A DNA stretch of 64,000 bases from Glandiceps talaboti (Eukaryota; Hemichordata; Enteropneusta; Spengelidae). A model generated the notes under the pieces. The model was not told the DNA's origin. It saw only the letters and a program-made list of their open reading frames with translations, and did not search any database. Below are positions 1 through 11,076 of this stretch, in pieces. The first letter of the stretch is position 1. Each line of letters begins with the position of its first letter. A program made the translations under genes and the position numbers. The DNA is taken from NCBI RefSeq assembly GCF_964340395.1, contig NC_135554.1, positions 12,638,251-12,702,250 on the forward strand. Reading direction: 5' to 3'.

Positions 1-163
1 AGCTTTCCTATCACGTACTTTTAAATTAATCCCTATGCCGATTCATATATCGTATTTGACCTCAATCCGGAATCCGTAAACCACTCTAGAAATGCGGCTT
101 ATGGTTTATAAATGCACAATCCTACGTACGATGAATGAGATGTGCTGTACGATAAACACCAGT

Positions 164-575
164 GTGTGTGTGTGTGTTTGTTTGTTTATTTTTATTTGTT
201 GTGTTTCTGTGTTTGTTTGTGTGTGTGTGTGTGTTTGTTTGTTTACATGTATGTCTCGGTGTGTATCACTGTAAGGTATATGAACTGAAACAGCAACAGG
301 TCATAAATGTACATACACATATGTTGGGTTAATTCGATTCCGGCATAAATGTCACTGTCTTATGTCACCGTACCATCGTCGCAAACCACGGCCTGTTTTA
401 CGGCAACGTTCTTAACGCGCCTCCCCATGTAGTTGTAGAAATATTAACTCCGGTTTGCGAGAATGCACTGTATCGGTTTCATCTTCAAAACGTGAAACTA
501 TGTATGTAAAACTATGTATGTAAAACTGTCTATGTAAAACTGTCTATGTATGTATGTATGTATGTATGTATGTAT
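164..575. repeat. Microsatellites (GT)n/(TTTG)n and (TATG)n
   Basis: GT and TTTG runs fill about 164-245, and a TATG run fills about 505-574. Open frames here are products of the repeat and not genes. Confidence 0.85.
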
Positions 576-625
576 CCTAATGGAACACAACCTCAATTTG
601 TGTAATGGCTGTAAAAAAAACATTT

Positions 626-1540
626 GGGAGCCTTCAGTATTTACAGGGGGCGGAGAAAATCACACATGGTCTGTTAAGAAAAACATGACCCTCCCTCCAT
701 TCTTCATTTATAAAAAGTGACCCTCCCTTTGAATTTTCTCATTTTGTGAAACATGACCTCCCATGACAATTACATATACTAAACGTTACTCAATATTCCC
801 ACTATGTGTATATGTGAAACTGCCCAATTCATGAAATGTGCATGTAACTTTGCCCAGTACAAGAAATAGTCAACCTTATGCAAATGAGAGTATAGATTAT
901 GATCTATTAGGGGCGAAATTAAATTTTTTGGGAAGAGTTTTGAACTGGGGTGTTGATTATTGAACTCTATTAAAAACACAAGCTACACTGAATATTATAA
1001 AATAAGAAGTAATGATAATAAGTGATGAGTTTGTAAATACATGATGATAAAGTTGTTTGATTCTTATTTTTTTGTCTGTGTCCTATAAAAGATGCTCATT
1101 TCATGTACTGGGCATATCTTACCACACCAACTTCATAACCCGGGCAACACGATTGCCTATTTCATGAACTGGGAAAAGTTACCTACCCATTTCATGAATT
1201 GGGTAATTTCACATATTGGGTGTAACATATACATACACATTAAATGATTTTGACTCTGTATTAGAAAGCAATATTTGTACATATAAAGTGGCAAAGAGTA
1301 AAAGACTGGCTAGTGACCTTTCTCTTATAATCATACACAATCTAGTTAGTATCTAAAACATGCTTTCCATGTTTTGCATACTCTGCCTGATCTGGTCCTA
1401 ATATCATTGTCATCATCATCACCTTCACCTTCAGTATTGCCATTATCAGTGTCACTCTAATCTGACTCACTAGTACTGTTACTACTTGAGTCAGTACATG
1501 TGTAACTCCGTTTTCTCTATAACATTCAAAACGAAATCAT

Positions 1541-1594
<54 letters not shown>

Positions 1595-1928
1595 ATTTTA
1601 ACAACATTCGCAGACAGTGTGAGTGATAAGGTGAGATTGTACACCCAACAAAAATGCATCGTTTTATTAAACAATTTTCTTACAATATATGTTGTTTTAT
1701 TTTAGGTATTTTGGCAAGTACTCGTAAAAATAAATGTTGAGTACTCATCTCAATTTTACATCTCAAAACACACAAAACAAATTGACAATAATTGAATCAC
1801 CAATTTTGTCACAAAACTACGGATGGTAAAATTTGACCCTCCCCCAAATATTGTAATGAAAAATATGACCATCCCCAAGAACAGGTTTGTAAAATTTGTC
1901 TCACCCCTTGTAAATACTGAAGGCTCCC
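626..1928. mobile_element. Fold-back (long inverted repeat) element, non-coding
   Basis: The two ends are inverted copies of each other: the bases from 626 (beginning GGGAGCCTTCAGTATTTAC) reappear on the other strand ending near 1928. A second inverted pair lies further in (about 795-870 against 1140-1225, sharing CCCAATTCATGAAAT). Between the arms are A+T-rich DNA and an (ATC)n tract at 1541-1594. No transposase is visible. This fits a non-autonomous fold-back or MITE-like DNA transposon of about 1.3 kb. No clear target-site duplication was found. Confidence 0.55.
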
Positions 1929-2039
1929 TTAAGAGTTATGACACTGTAAAATGGTTGGTGGGGGGGGGGGGTGTTGTTGATTTGTTTGGGATTTTCAAAG
2001 CAGTTCTTCCGACACCCCCCGTCATAAATAATGACGGCT

Positions 2040-2145
2040 CCCTTATTTGTTGTTCTGAGGGTAAATGAAGATGTGTCGGAGTGTCCCTAGTACACATACC
2101 CGACAATACACGTTTCCCATTCAGATCCTCGAATACAATATGAAG
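2040..2145 (+). repeat. Dispersed repeat, copy 1 (partner at 27.95-28.08 kb)
   Basis: This segment, containing GAAGATGTGTCGGAGTG and, downstream, GAATACAATAT, matches the reverse complement of about 27950-28085 along most of its length, with a short insertion in the second copy. It has no coding content. It is an old dispersed repeat of unknown class. Confidence 0.6.
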
Positions 2146-2149
2146 TTAT

Positions 2150-4080
2150 CAATGAGGACCAAATTTTACTAGTTGCACTTTATCAAACCTCACAAAGCAC
2201 AGGACAAAATCGGAGATTATAGCTATCACGTGACAATGAATGAATCTGAAAATACAATCTCCAAATACAATTATTACATTGAGTGTTATGAAACTTGGTG
2301 AAATATTTAAATAATGTAGTCCTGCTGGGAAGTTTATTTCCATAACGTTTAGTACGAGAACTTTGTCATAATTAGCATTTCAGTAAGGTTAACCACCATG
2401 TCATGCAGTCATAAAAAGCCACAGACATTTCAGTACAATGTGATGTGATGCACTGATTTATCGCGAGGCATGAACATTATCTGACGACAAAGATATGGCA
2501 TTTTGGTTTGCAAGTTTGACTAAAGTTCTCGTCACATGTTCATCTTTCTCTCTCATTAAATACACAATACTGTTTATAATATTTTGTCACCGTTTTACGA
2601 CGTTGAGTGTGTGTATGGTCAGAGCACTGGGGAGCTCAGGCTCAGTTTAATATAGTTTTGTTTACAAATACAAACAGACAAGTAAAAAAACAAAATACAA
2701 ACAAGTAAACAAACAGACAGACAAACAAACAAAACATAAACAAATAAACCGATACATGAGTAGATAAATACATGAATAAACAACAACAACAAACATAAAC
2801 TACTCTCCAATAGTCACCAATGGAGAGACCCCTAGGGGTGGAATATCACGCTTTGAAAGTTTACTTATCCCAGCGACGGGAAATATGAACCACTCTCGAT
2901 TTGATCAAAACTTTGCAGAAAGACAGAAAAGGTTACCCACAAGGCATCGGGTATATTGTCACATCACCCGTATGTAACGCGAGGACCTGTAGAAGGAAGT
3001 GTTTCCCTGAAGTTGACCGCAATCTGGGCAGACCGCATATTGGGACAGGGAGTGTATATCAGTCTTTGCAAAGGAGAAGATTCCTTTTCTGCCATCGTTG
3101 ACGAAGCCTTCACCGAATCGAAGACGATTCTGTGTCGACTGCCAATGTATGTTTCGATTTGTTTGACCGTGGATCATAAGTTGTTACTTGTACCTTCCAT
3201 GATCTGACAATGGAAGTATAACCCACGTGGGTTAACTATACTTCCATGATCTGACTTTGAAATCAAGCTTCAAGTTCATTTCAAAAACTGTATGCAAATA
3301 TACCTAGCAACAAGACCACACTCGTAGCAACAGCCAAATGATCACATATATTGTAATGATAACATCAGGGATTCAAAAAGGAATGGTGTAACAGCCACAT
3401 ACAATCTTGAAATTGATGAATAATCAATCATCATCATTGTGAGGTTGATCACCATAGTATTGACTGCATACTAATGTGCTCATACAGATTATTTATGTGT
3501 ATATGTATTCATTTGTCCTTATCTTTTTGTAAACTTCAATCAATCAATCAATCAATCAAAAAATTTATAAAACTTGCTGGTAGTAGGTAGTTTTATTGCA
3601 TAGCGTGAGACAGACTAAGAGATACAGTTGGTCAAATGTCGTTGTAGTTACATTTGAATACTAGGACCATTTCCCAGTATCATCAAAATCGAAATACCTT
3701 ATACACTTTACTGGGGAAACAAGATTTGTTTAATGAGTGCGACAACATTAGAAGTAATTGGATATGAGATCATTATCAATGCTGTCCGTATTTGAGAATA
3801 AAATCATAAAATCGCAAATATTGTGAAATCTCATGCGAATTAGTGGATGTGCAAACTGCCATCAACTCAAAAAGATACTCTAGAAGTGTTCTTCCAATCT
3901 GTAATGGCTGTACATCCGATAGGAAGAAATAAACAAACACAGAGACCATTTGGAAAACAATGGAAACCCTAAACTACAATGTAGACACTCGCACAGAAAA
4001 CAAAATGTAATACAATAAAAAATCTACCGAATCCTACCTATTCTAAAATTGAGTGTAACCGGAACCACATAATTTTTAGT
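2150..4080. other. Spacer without recognisable gene
   Basis: I see no supported coding exon. The stretch holds CAAA/ACAA-rich simple sequence (2660-2800), an (AATC)n run near 3540-3560, and at 3285-3375 one copy of the TAGCAACA...CCAAATGATC module that recurs in the repeats that follow. Confidence 0.6.
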
Positions 4081-4081
4081 G

Positions 4082-5070
4082 GAACTGAACTGGTAAGGTT
4101 CAGTAGTGCGATAGGCATCACTAAGTGTCTCTGTGCGTGTTGTATAAACAGCTTAAGGTGAACAAAATTGTTCAAATCAAAGTGAGTGCATCAGAGATGT
4201 GCGTTTTGGGTCAAAAACATAAACTCCAAAACTACTGGGCAGAACTTGGCCTGAACTTTGGTGGGAACGTTCTTGGGGTTGTGAAAATTAAAATTTGTTC
4301 ATCACATGATGATTCCATCAGTAATATGCAAATTGGAGCTAAAATGTGTCTTTTTGGTCAAGAATCTTTCATTCCAAAATTACAGAGCAGATTGGGCTGA
4401 AATGTAATGGGGGTGCATCTGGGAATGTATAGATGAAGAAATATTTCAGCATATACATGTAGTAATCTCATCAGTGATATGCAAATTGGGTGTAAAAGTG
4501 TGAGTTTTGGTGAAAAACTTTTATTACAATTTGAACTTGGTGAGAAGTTTCTAGACCATGACCATGACCATGCCCATAGCAACAGCCAAATGTTGGTGTA
4601 TTTCACAAAGATAACAACGGGGATTCTTAAACAAGTGAACAGACATTCAAAAAGTGTATGCAAATATAACTAGCAACAAGACCACACCCATGGCAATATA
4701 TCACATACATTGCAAGGATAACAACATGGATTAATAGACAAAGTAATACATATTCAAAAAAATGTATTTAAATGTGTCTAACACCAACACCATGCCCATA
4801 GCAACAGCCAAATGATCGGGTATGTTGCAAAGATAACAACTGGGATTAATAGACAAATGAATAAACATTCAAAAAATGTTTGCAAATATACATAGCAACA
4901 TCCAAGTGATTGCCTATATTGCAAAGATAACAACAGGGTTGGATAGGCAACTGTATAGTCGTTAAACAAATGAACACCTATACCTAGCATGGTATAGCAT
5001 GGCGAAGTGCCCCTCTGTTTGCATGGACTGCGCCTCTGTTTGCTGGGCTGTACATTTATATGTACCATTT
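4082..5070 (+). repeat. Modular dispersed repeat family, copy with tandem modules
   Basis: The head resembles the heads at 5755 and 7376 (an ACTGAACT... start, then GTCTCTGTG). A middle part contains ATGCAAATT and TTTTGGTCAA, as at 6020 and 8960. From about 4560 come three or four modules of roughly 100 bp, each with CCATAGCAACAGCCAAATG, a purine-rich stretch with AAGATAACAAC, and an ATTCAAAAA end. There is no coding potential. It behaves like a short interspersed or non-autonomous element whose tail is a tandem array. Confidence 0.65.
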
Positions 5071-5754
5071 ATACAAGTCACTGTACAAAGTTCGCGTGAG
5101 TTCATCACTTGTGGCAGACTTACTGAGCTCTAAGTGGTGTATTCTAGTGTCCTTGAGGACCAGGAAGGGCAGTCAGGAAAAAAAAAGAATGTTTGTCTAT
5201 TGAGGTAAACTGACTCCCCTCATACATCAATTGTGAAGAAAGTCGTGAAAAACAATTGAGAACAATGGATGGATTTACAGAAATCTATCAAGTGTGTCAA
5301 AACTAACAGATACACATAGTTGTAAACTTATTAGTGGAGCTACCCTGCCATAGAAATGACCCAAGTGAATGAGTGAGTGAATGTAGCCTTATAGTCTAGT
5401 TCCTGATGACCATGTTCCAGTATTACAAGTTACATTGTATGTTTAACATTCACAGTTATCTTCTTCACACATTTATGTCAGGGTTCTCCACAATTTTGAA
5501 AATCCAATTTTATTTATTCAGTAAACTTGAATACACAGGAATTTGTTTAGATCAACAATTTCCAAAACTTTAACATAACCCACAATGTAAACATTTCAGG
5601 AAAGAGATTGACAATTATATAGCTTTGACGATGTTGGCAAGCATGGTTTACACACACTACACATGGTTGATCCATGCACCTATAGGCTAGCTATCAGTTA
5701 GTTTTTAGTTGTTGGTTTCACCTTGTACACTTACAAGTCATTCATATTTTTTTA

Positions 5755-6180
5755 GCACAACTGAACTAGGTTCTGTAGTGCCATCGGCATCAAGAATTGT
5801 CTCTGTGTGTGTGAGTGTGTATGTATACGATTAAAACTCAAAAACTGCCAGACCGATAGGCTTGGTATTTGGTGGGGATATTACTTAGGGCGTGTAGATG
5901 AAAAATTGTTCAAATGAAAACGATGTAATTCCAAAACTACACATCATATTGGGCTGATATTTAACGGGGATACATCTGCAGGTGTATAGATGACGAAATG
6001 TTAAGCATGTAATGAGCTCATCAGTTATATGCAAATTAGGTATAAAATGTGAATTTTGGTCAAACATTTATCTCAAAAAGCACTTCGTCAATGAGACTGA
6101 CACTTGGTGAGATGTTTCTAGAAGTGTTATTCTGCAGATTTTCTTCAAAATATTTTGACACAAAAAAATGACAGGGCACA
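5755..6180 (+). repeat. Modular dispersed repeat family, second copy
   Basis: The head and middle of the family are present: AGCACAACTGAACTAGGTT, a (GT) stretch, AAAACTGCCAGACCGATAGG, then ATGCAAATTAGG and TTTTGGTCAAA. The tandem tail modules seen in the first copy are missing. A (TTG)n microsatellite follows at about 6236-6288. Confidence 0.65.
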
Positions 6181-6243
6181 TTGATTAGAAAGAAAATGAT
6201 GAAAACATGACATCGGGCTCTTGCCTGTTTCTTTTTGTTGTTT

Positions 6244-6287
<44 letters not shown>

Positions 6288-7375
6288 GCGTTTTAAATTA
6301 TAACAAGAAAGTATGTGAAATAACATGCTTTCTAATCAGTTGAATCCTTCTCAGAGTTCATATAAGGCCACATAAAGTGTAAACCAAACACAGTTGAGTT
6401 GGAATTTTGTTTAGAAGATTTAATCATGTCATTTTCCTCAAAAGGTGAGGTGACCCAGTTTCTATGAATAATAGGTCTGTGAGTGTGACATACATGTAAG
6501 TATAGCGAAATTACATAAAAAGACAGGAATGAGGAAGTTGGAGTCGATGGTAGACTGGCACCACACTGCAGTCCTTTGGAGATTTTTTTTTCTCACAAGG
6601 CACGGTCAATTAAATTCTTTGTTTGCGATCCATGTCGTGAATAAATCTAAGGACATGAGTGTGATGATGTCATACCATCCACAATTTATAGCACGACGCA
6701 GGCCCTTCACCAACACAAGTTGAGGGCTATAAATGACCTCATCACTGTTTCGCAATCACTTGCTATTAAGGTGACTATTTCACACAAAAGAAAAATAATA
6801 CATTATTGTTTCAAACATTTATCCGAATAGAAGTTTGAAAATAGCCACTAGACTAAATCAAGTCTAAGGCAATGGTTGAATGGGTCTAATGGTCAGGTTT
6901 GATACTGCATCACTGCTAATACATGTACTTTCTGAATTATAAAGTCCTTGAACAATATTTAAACAATGATTATGTACCAGTCAATCCAGATATAGAATTG
7001 GGGATCTGGTAGGATAAGGGTTGCTATATGAATACTTTAATCCTGTGTGCTTACAGGCTGCCTGTGCAGGAAGTTGAAGTATAATTGTAGGCCCTTTATA
7101 CATGCCATTTATTATGTGCATGCCAGGCTTACCATGTACATGTACATGTTATTGTAAATCATTTTGACTACAGTGTAGGATATTTAGTGCTAACATAGAA
7201 ACTTATAGAATTTATTTTTACACTTTAGGTATGTTTGTTGGATATATTGGACACTGTCATAGTAACAAACTTGCCAAAAGATAGGAAGAAACAGTCTTAG
7301 AATAAGTGATATGTATGTAGTTGATTCTATCAATGCATTCTTTGTTCAGTCCTTGGTAAAACCAGACTACTTTCT

Positions 7376-7625
7376 TAGCACAACCGATGAACTAGGTATA
7401 TTGATGGGGAATCCTGGTAACATTTACCGGCTTACCGGCATTAGAAAAATTGTTCAATAATGCTTTCATCATGGCAAATTGTCTGTGTGTTTGTACAAAT
7501 ATGTAAGTGTAAGTGTCTTTGTAAATGACTAAGTCAAAAACCGGAAGACCAATCGATTGCCTTGTTATTTGATGGTAACATTACATAGAGAATCCATTCA
7601 AGAGTCTACCCCAAATTACCAGTCA
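7376..7625 (+). repeat. Modular dispersed repeat family, diverged head
   Basis: GCACAAC...GAACTAGGT, GTCTGTGTG and AAAACCGGAAGACCAATCG align with the head at 5755-5870, but this copy is more diverged and carries a short insertion. The region between 6300 and 7376 holds no gene I can support. Confidence 0.45.
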
Positions 7626-8410
7626 CAAGCTTTTTTGTAATTCCTTGACATAGAGGCTCTGTCAAAATGAAGTCACTCATTTAGTTTAAACTTTCTTTTG
7701 AGACCTTGAGCTTTGACCTTGACCTTTAGGGTCAATTATTGAAATCCTGCCATTCCTGCAGATCACAAAGACTTTTTAGTCCCCAGTGGATAAAGCCTGG
7801 AGGTGACTCTACATTAGATCCCATCAGCCTGCTTGTCCATTAACACCTGTATCTCAGACATATGTATGCATAGGCCGATTCAATCAAACCTGCTACAAGT
7901 ATCAGATGCTATAGTCAGCATATGCACATCACTTAGTTTTGTAATCTTCATGATAATGGTTGAATAGCAGCCATATCTGTTGTAAAAATTCGCGTTTTAA
8001 CCAATAACTCTGGTAGCTTGATAGCTAGAGACCCTATTTGAGTACGCCCATATTGTCTATGGCTAGCTTTCTAATGTTTAAGGTCAAATAACTAAAAGTG
8101 TTCAAATGATGTATGTCACATCTGACATGCATGGACAAATTCCAAGTAAACAAGGCACAAATGTCAGATACAGTAGTTCACAAATGGACATTACTATGTT
8201 TAAAAAAAATTACCACATGTATACTATACATAGCACCACAATCATGCCAATAACAACAACCAAATTGTTGTGTATGTAGCAATTTTGACAACAAGAGGTA
8301 TTAAGGCAAGTATATAATACACATATATTTTTGAAAAATGACAAAGTCACCCAGCAACTAAGAAAGTTTCACATAGCAACAGTAAACTTTATAGTTTTGC
8401 TACAACTCTA

Positions 8411-8803
8411 TTGGTGCTATTTTTAATTGAATACTTTGCGATTTTAGCATTAGCAAAGAAAGACGAATCAAACCAAACCTGCCAAACACGTTTCTCAGGA
8501 AAATTTAAGTCTCCCTTTTCAAATCTTAAGCTGTTCAATCACAAACTCTCAAAGGAAGATGATGTTTCATCTAAATATATGACTGGTGCCTGCGGATCTA
8601 CGGCTGATGCAAATAAATCTACGACTCGTGCTTCAAAATCTGATCATGCTAGTGCTTCTGGATCTGATCATGTTGCGAAGGAGGTGAATGGAGATAACAA
8701 TGTGTTGGTACTGAGTCTAGGCACTCTGGAGAATGAACCAGAAGTGATGACCGGAGATCCTGTGTTTTGTCAACAATGTCAGGCCATTCTGTCAGCTATG
8801 TGA
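8411..8803 (+). pseudogene. Decayed exon resembling circularly permuted Ras (cpRas/vWA) proteins
   Basis: An open frame follows a plausible acceptor (TTTTAG at 8443-8448). Its last third reads LSLGTLENEPEVMTGDP, then VFCQQCQAILS. This resembles, from memory of the family, the zinc-finger region (GDPVxCxxCxAxLS, then a W.C..C element) of circularly permuted Ras/vWA proteins. A stop falls right after the finger's first half. The other frame stays open to a good donor (AAGTG|GTAAGT near 8858), and a WC-containing piece follows an acceptor near 9524 before a stop. I read this as a broken copy or exon fragment. The Ser/Ala/Asp-rich middle is uninformative. An unrelated chance ORF cannot be excluded. 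Confidence 0.35.
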
Positions 8804-8884
8804 CATGTCAGAACTGAAAGCTTCAGAGGAAAAAGACACCGCAGCAACTTGGAAGTGGTAAGTTGTTATACAATATAGTCTTTG

Positions 8885-9415
8885 CAATCACAACATGTCT
8901 ACATGCATCTGGAGGCGTATAGATGAAGAAATATTAAGAATATAATGATTTCATCAGTGATATGCAAATTAGGTGTAAACATGTGAATTTTGGTCAAAAA
9001 CTTATATATCTAAGTGTACTTGGTCAGTGACACTGAAACTTGATGAGCTGTTTCCATGAGTGTTATTCTGCAGAATTTCGTCAAAACATTTTGGCACAAT
9101 TGGCCCTAATAACAACCATGACCTTAGCAACAACCAAATGGCTGTATATTTTGGTTAAATGACAACACATCTCATCTGGTAGGCAAGTGAGTAAATATTT
9201 AAATAATGTTTGCAGATACCCCAAGCAACCTTGAACATGTCCCTTAGCAACAGCCAAACGGTAGTGTATTCACAAAGATAACAGGGATTCTTAGAAAATG
9301 AATCAACATTCCACAAAATATAAGCAAATATGCCTAGCACCAAGACCACGCCCATTGCAACAGCCAAACGATCACATATATTGCAAAGATAACAGGGATC
9401 AATAAACATTTGTGC
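8885..9415 (+). repeat. Modular dispersed repeat family, third long copy
   Basis: The ATGCAAATTAGG and TTTTGGTCAAAAAC middle part is followed by two or three tail modules (CTTAGCAACAGCCAAACGG near 9243 and CCCATTGCAACAGCCAAACG near 9351). A detached module lies at about 8220-8400. No coding content. Confidence 0.6.
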
Positions 9416-9419
9416 TACA

Positions 9420-10260
9420 ACGCCATTGGCTCTATTTGTTTTAATGCATCAAAGAAATGGGGAAAATAGCCTTTACCTTAAATTAACCTCCAAAGATGTT
9501 AACCAGTCATTCTCTGTACTGCAGTTGGTGCAGAAGAGGCAAAATTCAGAAGAAGAGTGAAAATCCAGAGGTTAAGCAATAATACGTTCTCGGATGAAGA
9601 AGAGACCAGTGATGTCATCAATTTTTGTTATCTGCGATTAAGAATGCATAATGTAACCAAGACTAGGACGAAAACCCTTTTCAAAAGGAAAAAAAAATGA
9701 AGAGCACAACCTTTGGAAAGAGATTATAAGGACTACTATCAGTAGAAGAACATAAGGAGGAACATATCCCCTCCCTGTAGATATTCAGCTATCACAATGG
9801 ATACAATTATTGTCAGTTCTGTCTCTGGAAGATTGTGATCTAAAAGAGCAGGACTATATCAAAGATAGTATCCCGTAATGATTTTGAGACAAACCTAAAA
9901 CATACCTACATGACAGCAACACTGTGTGGAATATACCTGTTTCATATGTTGGTTTTGAAACTACAATTTTCATGTCAGTTAGATATCCGTTTTTCAAGAC
10001 TATGTACAATATTTTAGCAGATCATACAGTTAGTTACCCTCACGTTTCGACGCCAAGGTGGCATATCAGGATCAAGTCTAGCACTGAAACAAAATTCAAC
10101 AATTTATTTTCGTAAGTAAGTTAAATAATGGGCTTTACAGTTGAATATATATATCAACTTTTACATGGTCACGTGACCACCGCGCGTTCACAGCAGGTCA
10201 AAATGGCAGCTTCTGACGATGTCGTCTGCCACCGCGAGTTCACAGCATGAAGAACTATAT
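9420..10260. other. Spacer without supported gene
   Basis: Apart from a possible short remnant of the cpRas-like finger near 9526-9600, no exon or repeat was recognised. Confidence 0.5.
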
Positions 10261-10267
10261 TATAAAA

Positions 10268-10455
10268 CACATATTACCTGGCCTATATTCGGGCTATAGC
10301 ACCCGTTCATTATCCCCTCGTGACTGTGAGTTACCAGAATCACATGCTATTTCCCTCGGCCTTTGGCCTCGGGAAATAGCATGTGATTCTGGTAACTCAC
10401 AGTCCCTCGGGTGTAATAAACGGGTGCTATAGCCCTCATGGCCAGGCAATATGTG
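10268..10455. repeat. 188-bp near-perfect palindrome
   Basis: The left arm starts CACATATTACCTGGCC and the right arm ends GGCCAGGCAATATGTG. The arms are about 90 bp and meet near 10361 (GGCCTTTGGCC). A (TA)n tract of about 90 bp abuts the right end. A single strand would fold into a long hairpin. The architecture matches the palindrome/TA elements at 28.2, 42.9 and 48.4 kb. Confidence 0.85.
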
Positions 10456-10457
10456 TT

Positions 10458-10458
<1 letters not shown>

Positions 10459-10551
<93 letters not shown>

Positions 10552-10793
10552 CCATGTTATCAATCGTTAGCTTTTTAATGGCACTAGAACAAGTAGAGAC
10601 AAGGGAATATGAAAATATCAGTGATTGGTCAAGGAGTAGAAGTTAAATGGTAGAGAGAGGTTGTGGGTCCTAAAGGTAATGGAAATGTGAAAGCATTGTT
10701 ACACCATCCAGTGGAACTATGTATGTATGTATGTATGTATGTATGTATGTATGTATGTATGTATGTATGTATGTTCATGCCATGCAAATACAC

Positions 10794-10831
<38 letters not shown>

Positions 10832-10885
10832 GTTGTTGTTGTTGTTGTCGTCGTCGTCGTCGTAGTTGTTGTTGTTGTTGTTTTT
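10459..10885. repeat. Microsatellite cluster (TA)n, (TATG)n, (TTG)n/(TCG)n
   Basis: TA repeats at about 10459-10548, TATG at about 10718-10773 and TTG/TCG at about 10795-10880. Open frames across them are repeat artefacts. Confidence 0.9.
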
Positions 10886-11076
10886 TTTGTTTTTTTTTGT
10901 TGTTGATGATGATGATGTTGGTGTTGTTGTAGTATTCTTTCCTAGACGGACGTAGCACTAGTGTATATGGATGTCTAATGATATGGTGAAATAATGTGTT
11001 AGGATTTATTAAAGATACAACAAATGTCTCTTAATTTTTCAGCACCTCCTCCCCTGAGGTGGGTAAAGTTACTAGA

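Noticed and set aside
4560-5000. The tandem modules as a CRISPR-like array
   Set aside because: Units are diverged, lack constant repeat plus unique spacer structure, and the DNA is animal nuclear.
11059-11076. A start at GTG 11059 for gene A
   Set aside because: Animal genes start at ATG; the ATG at 11077 aligns with the first Met of both paralogs and lies behind a splice acceptor.
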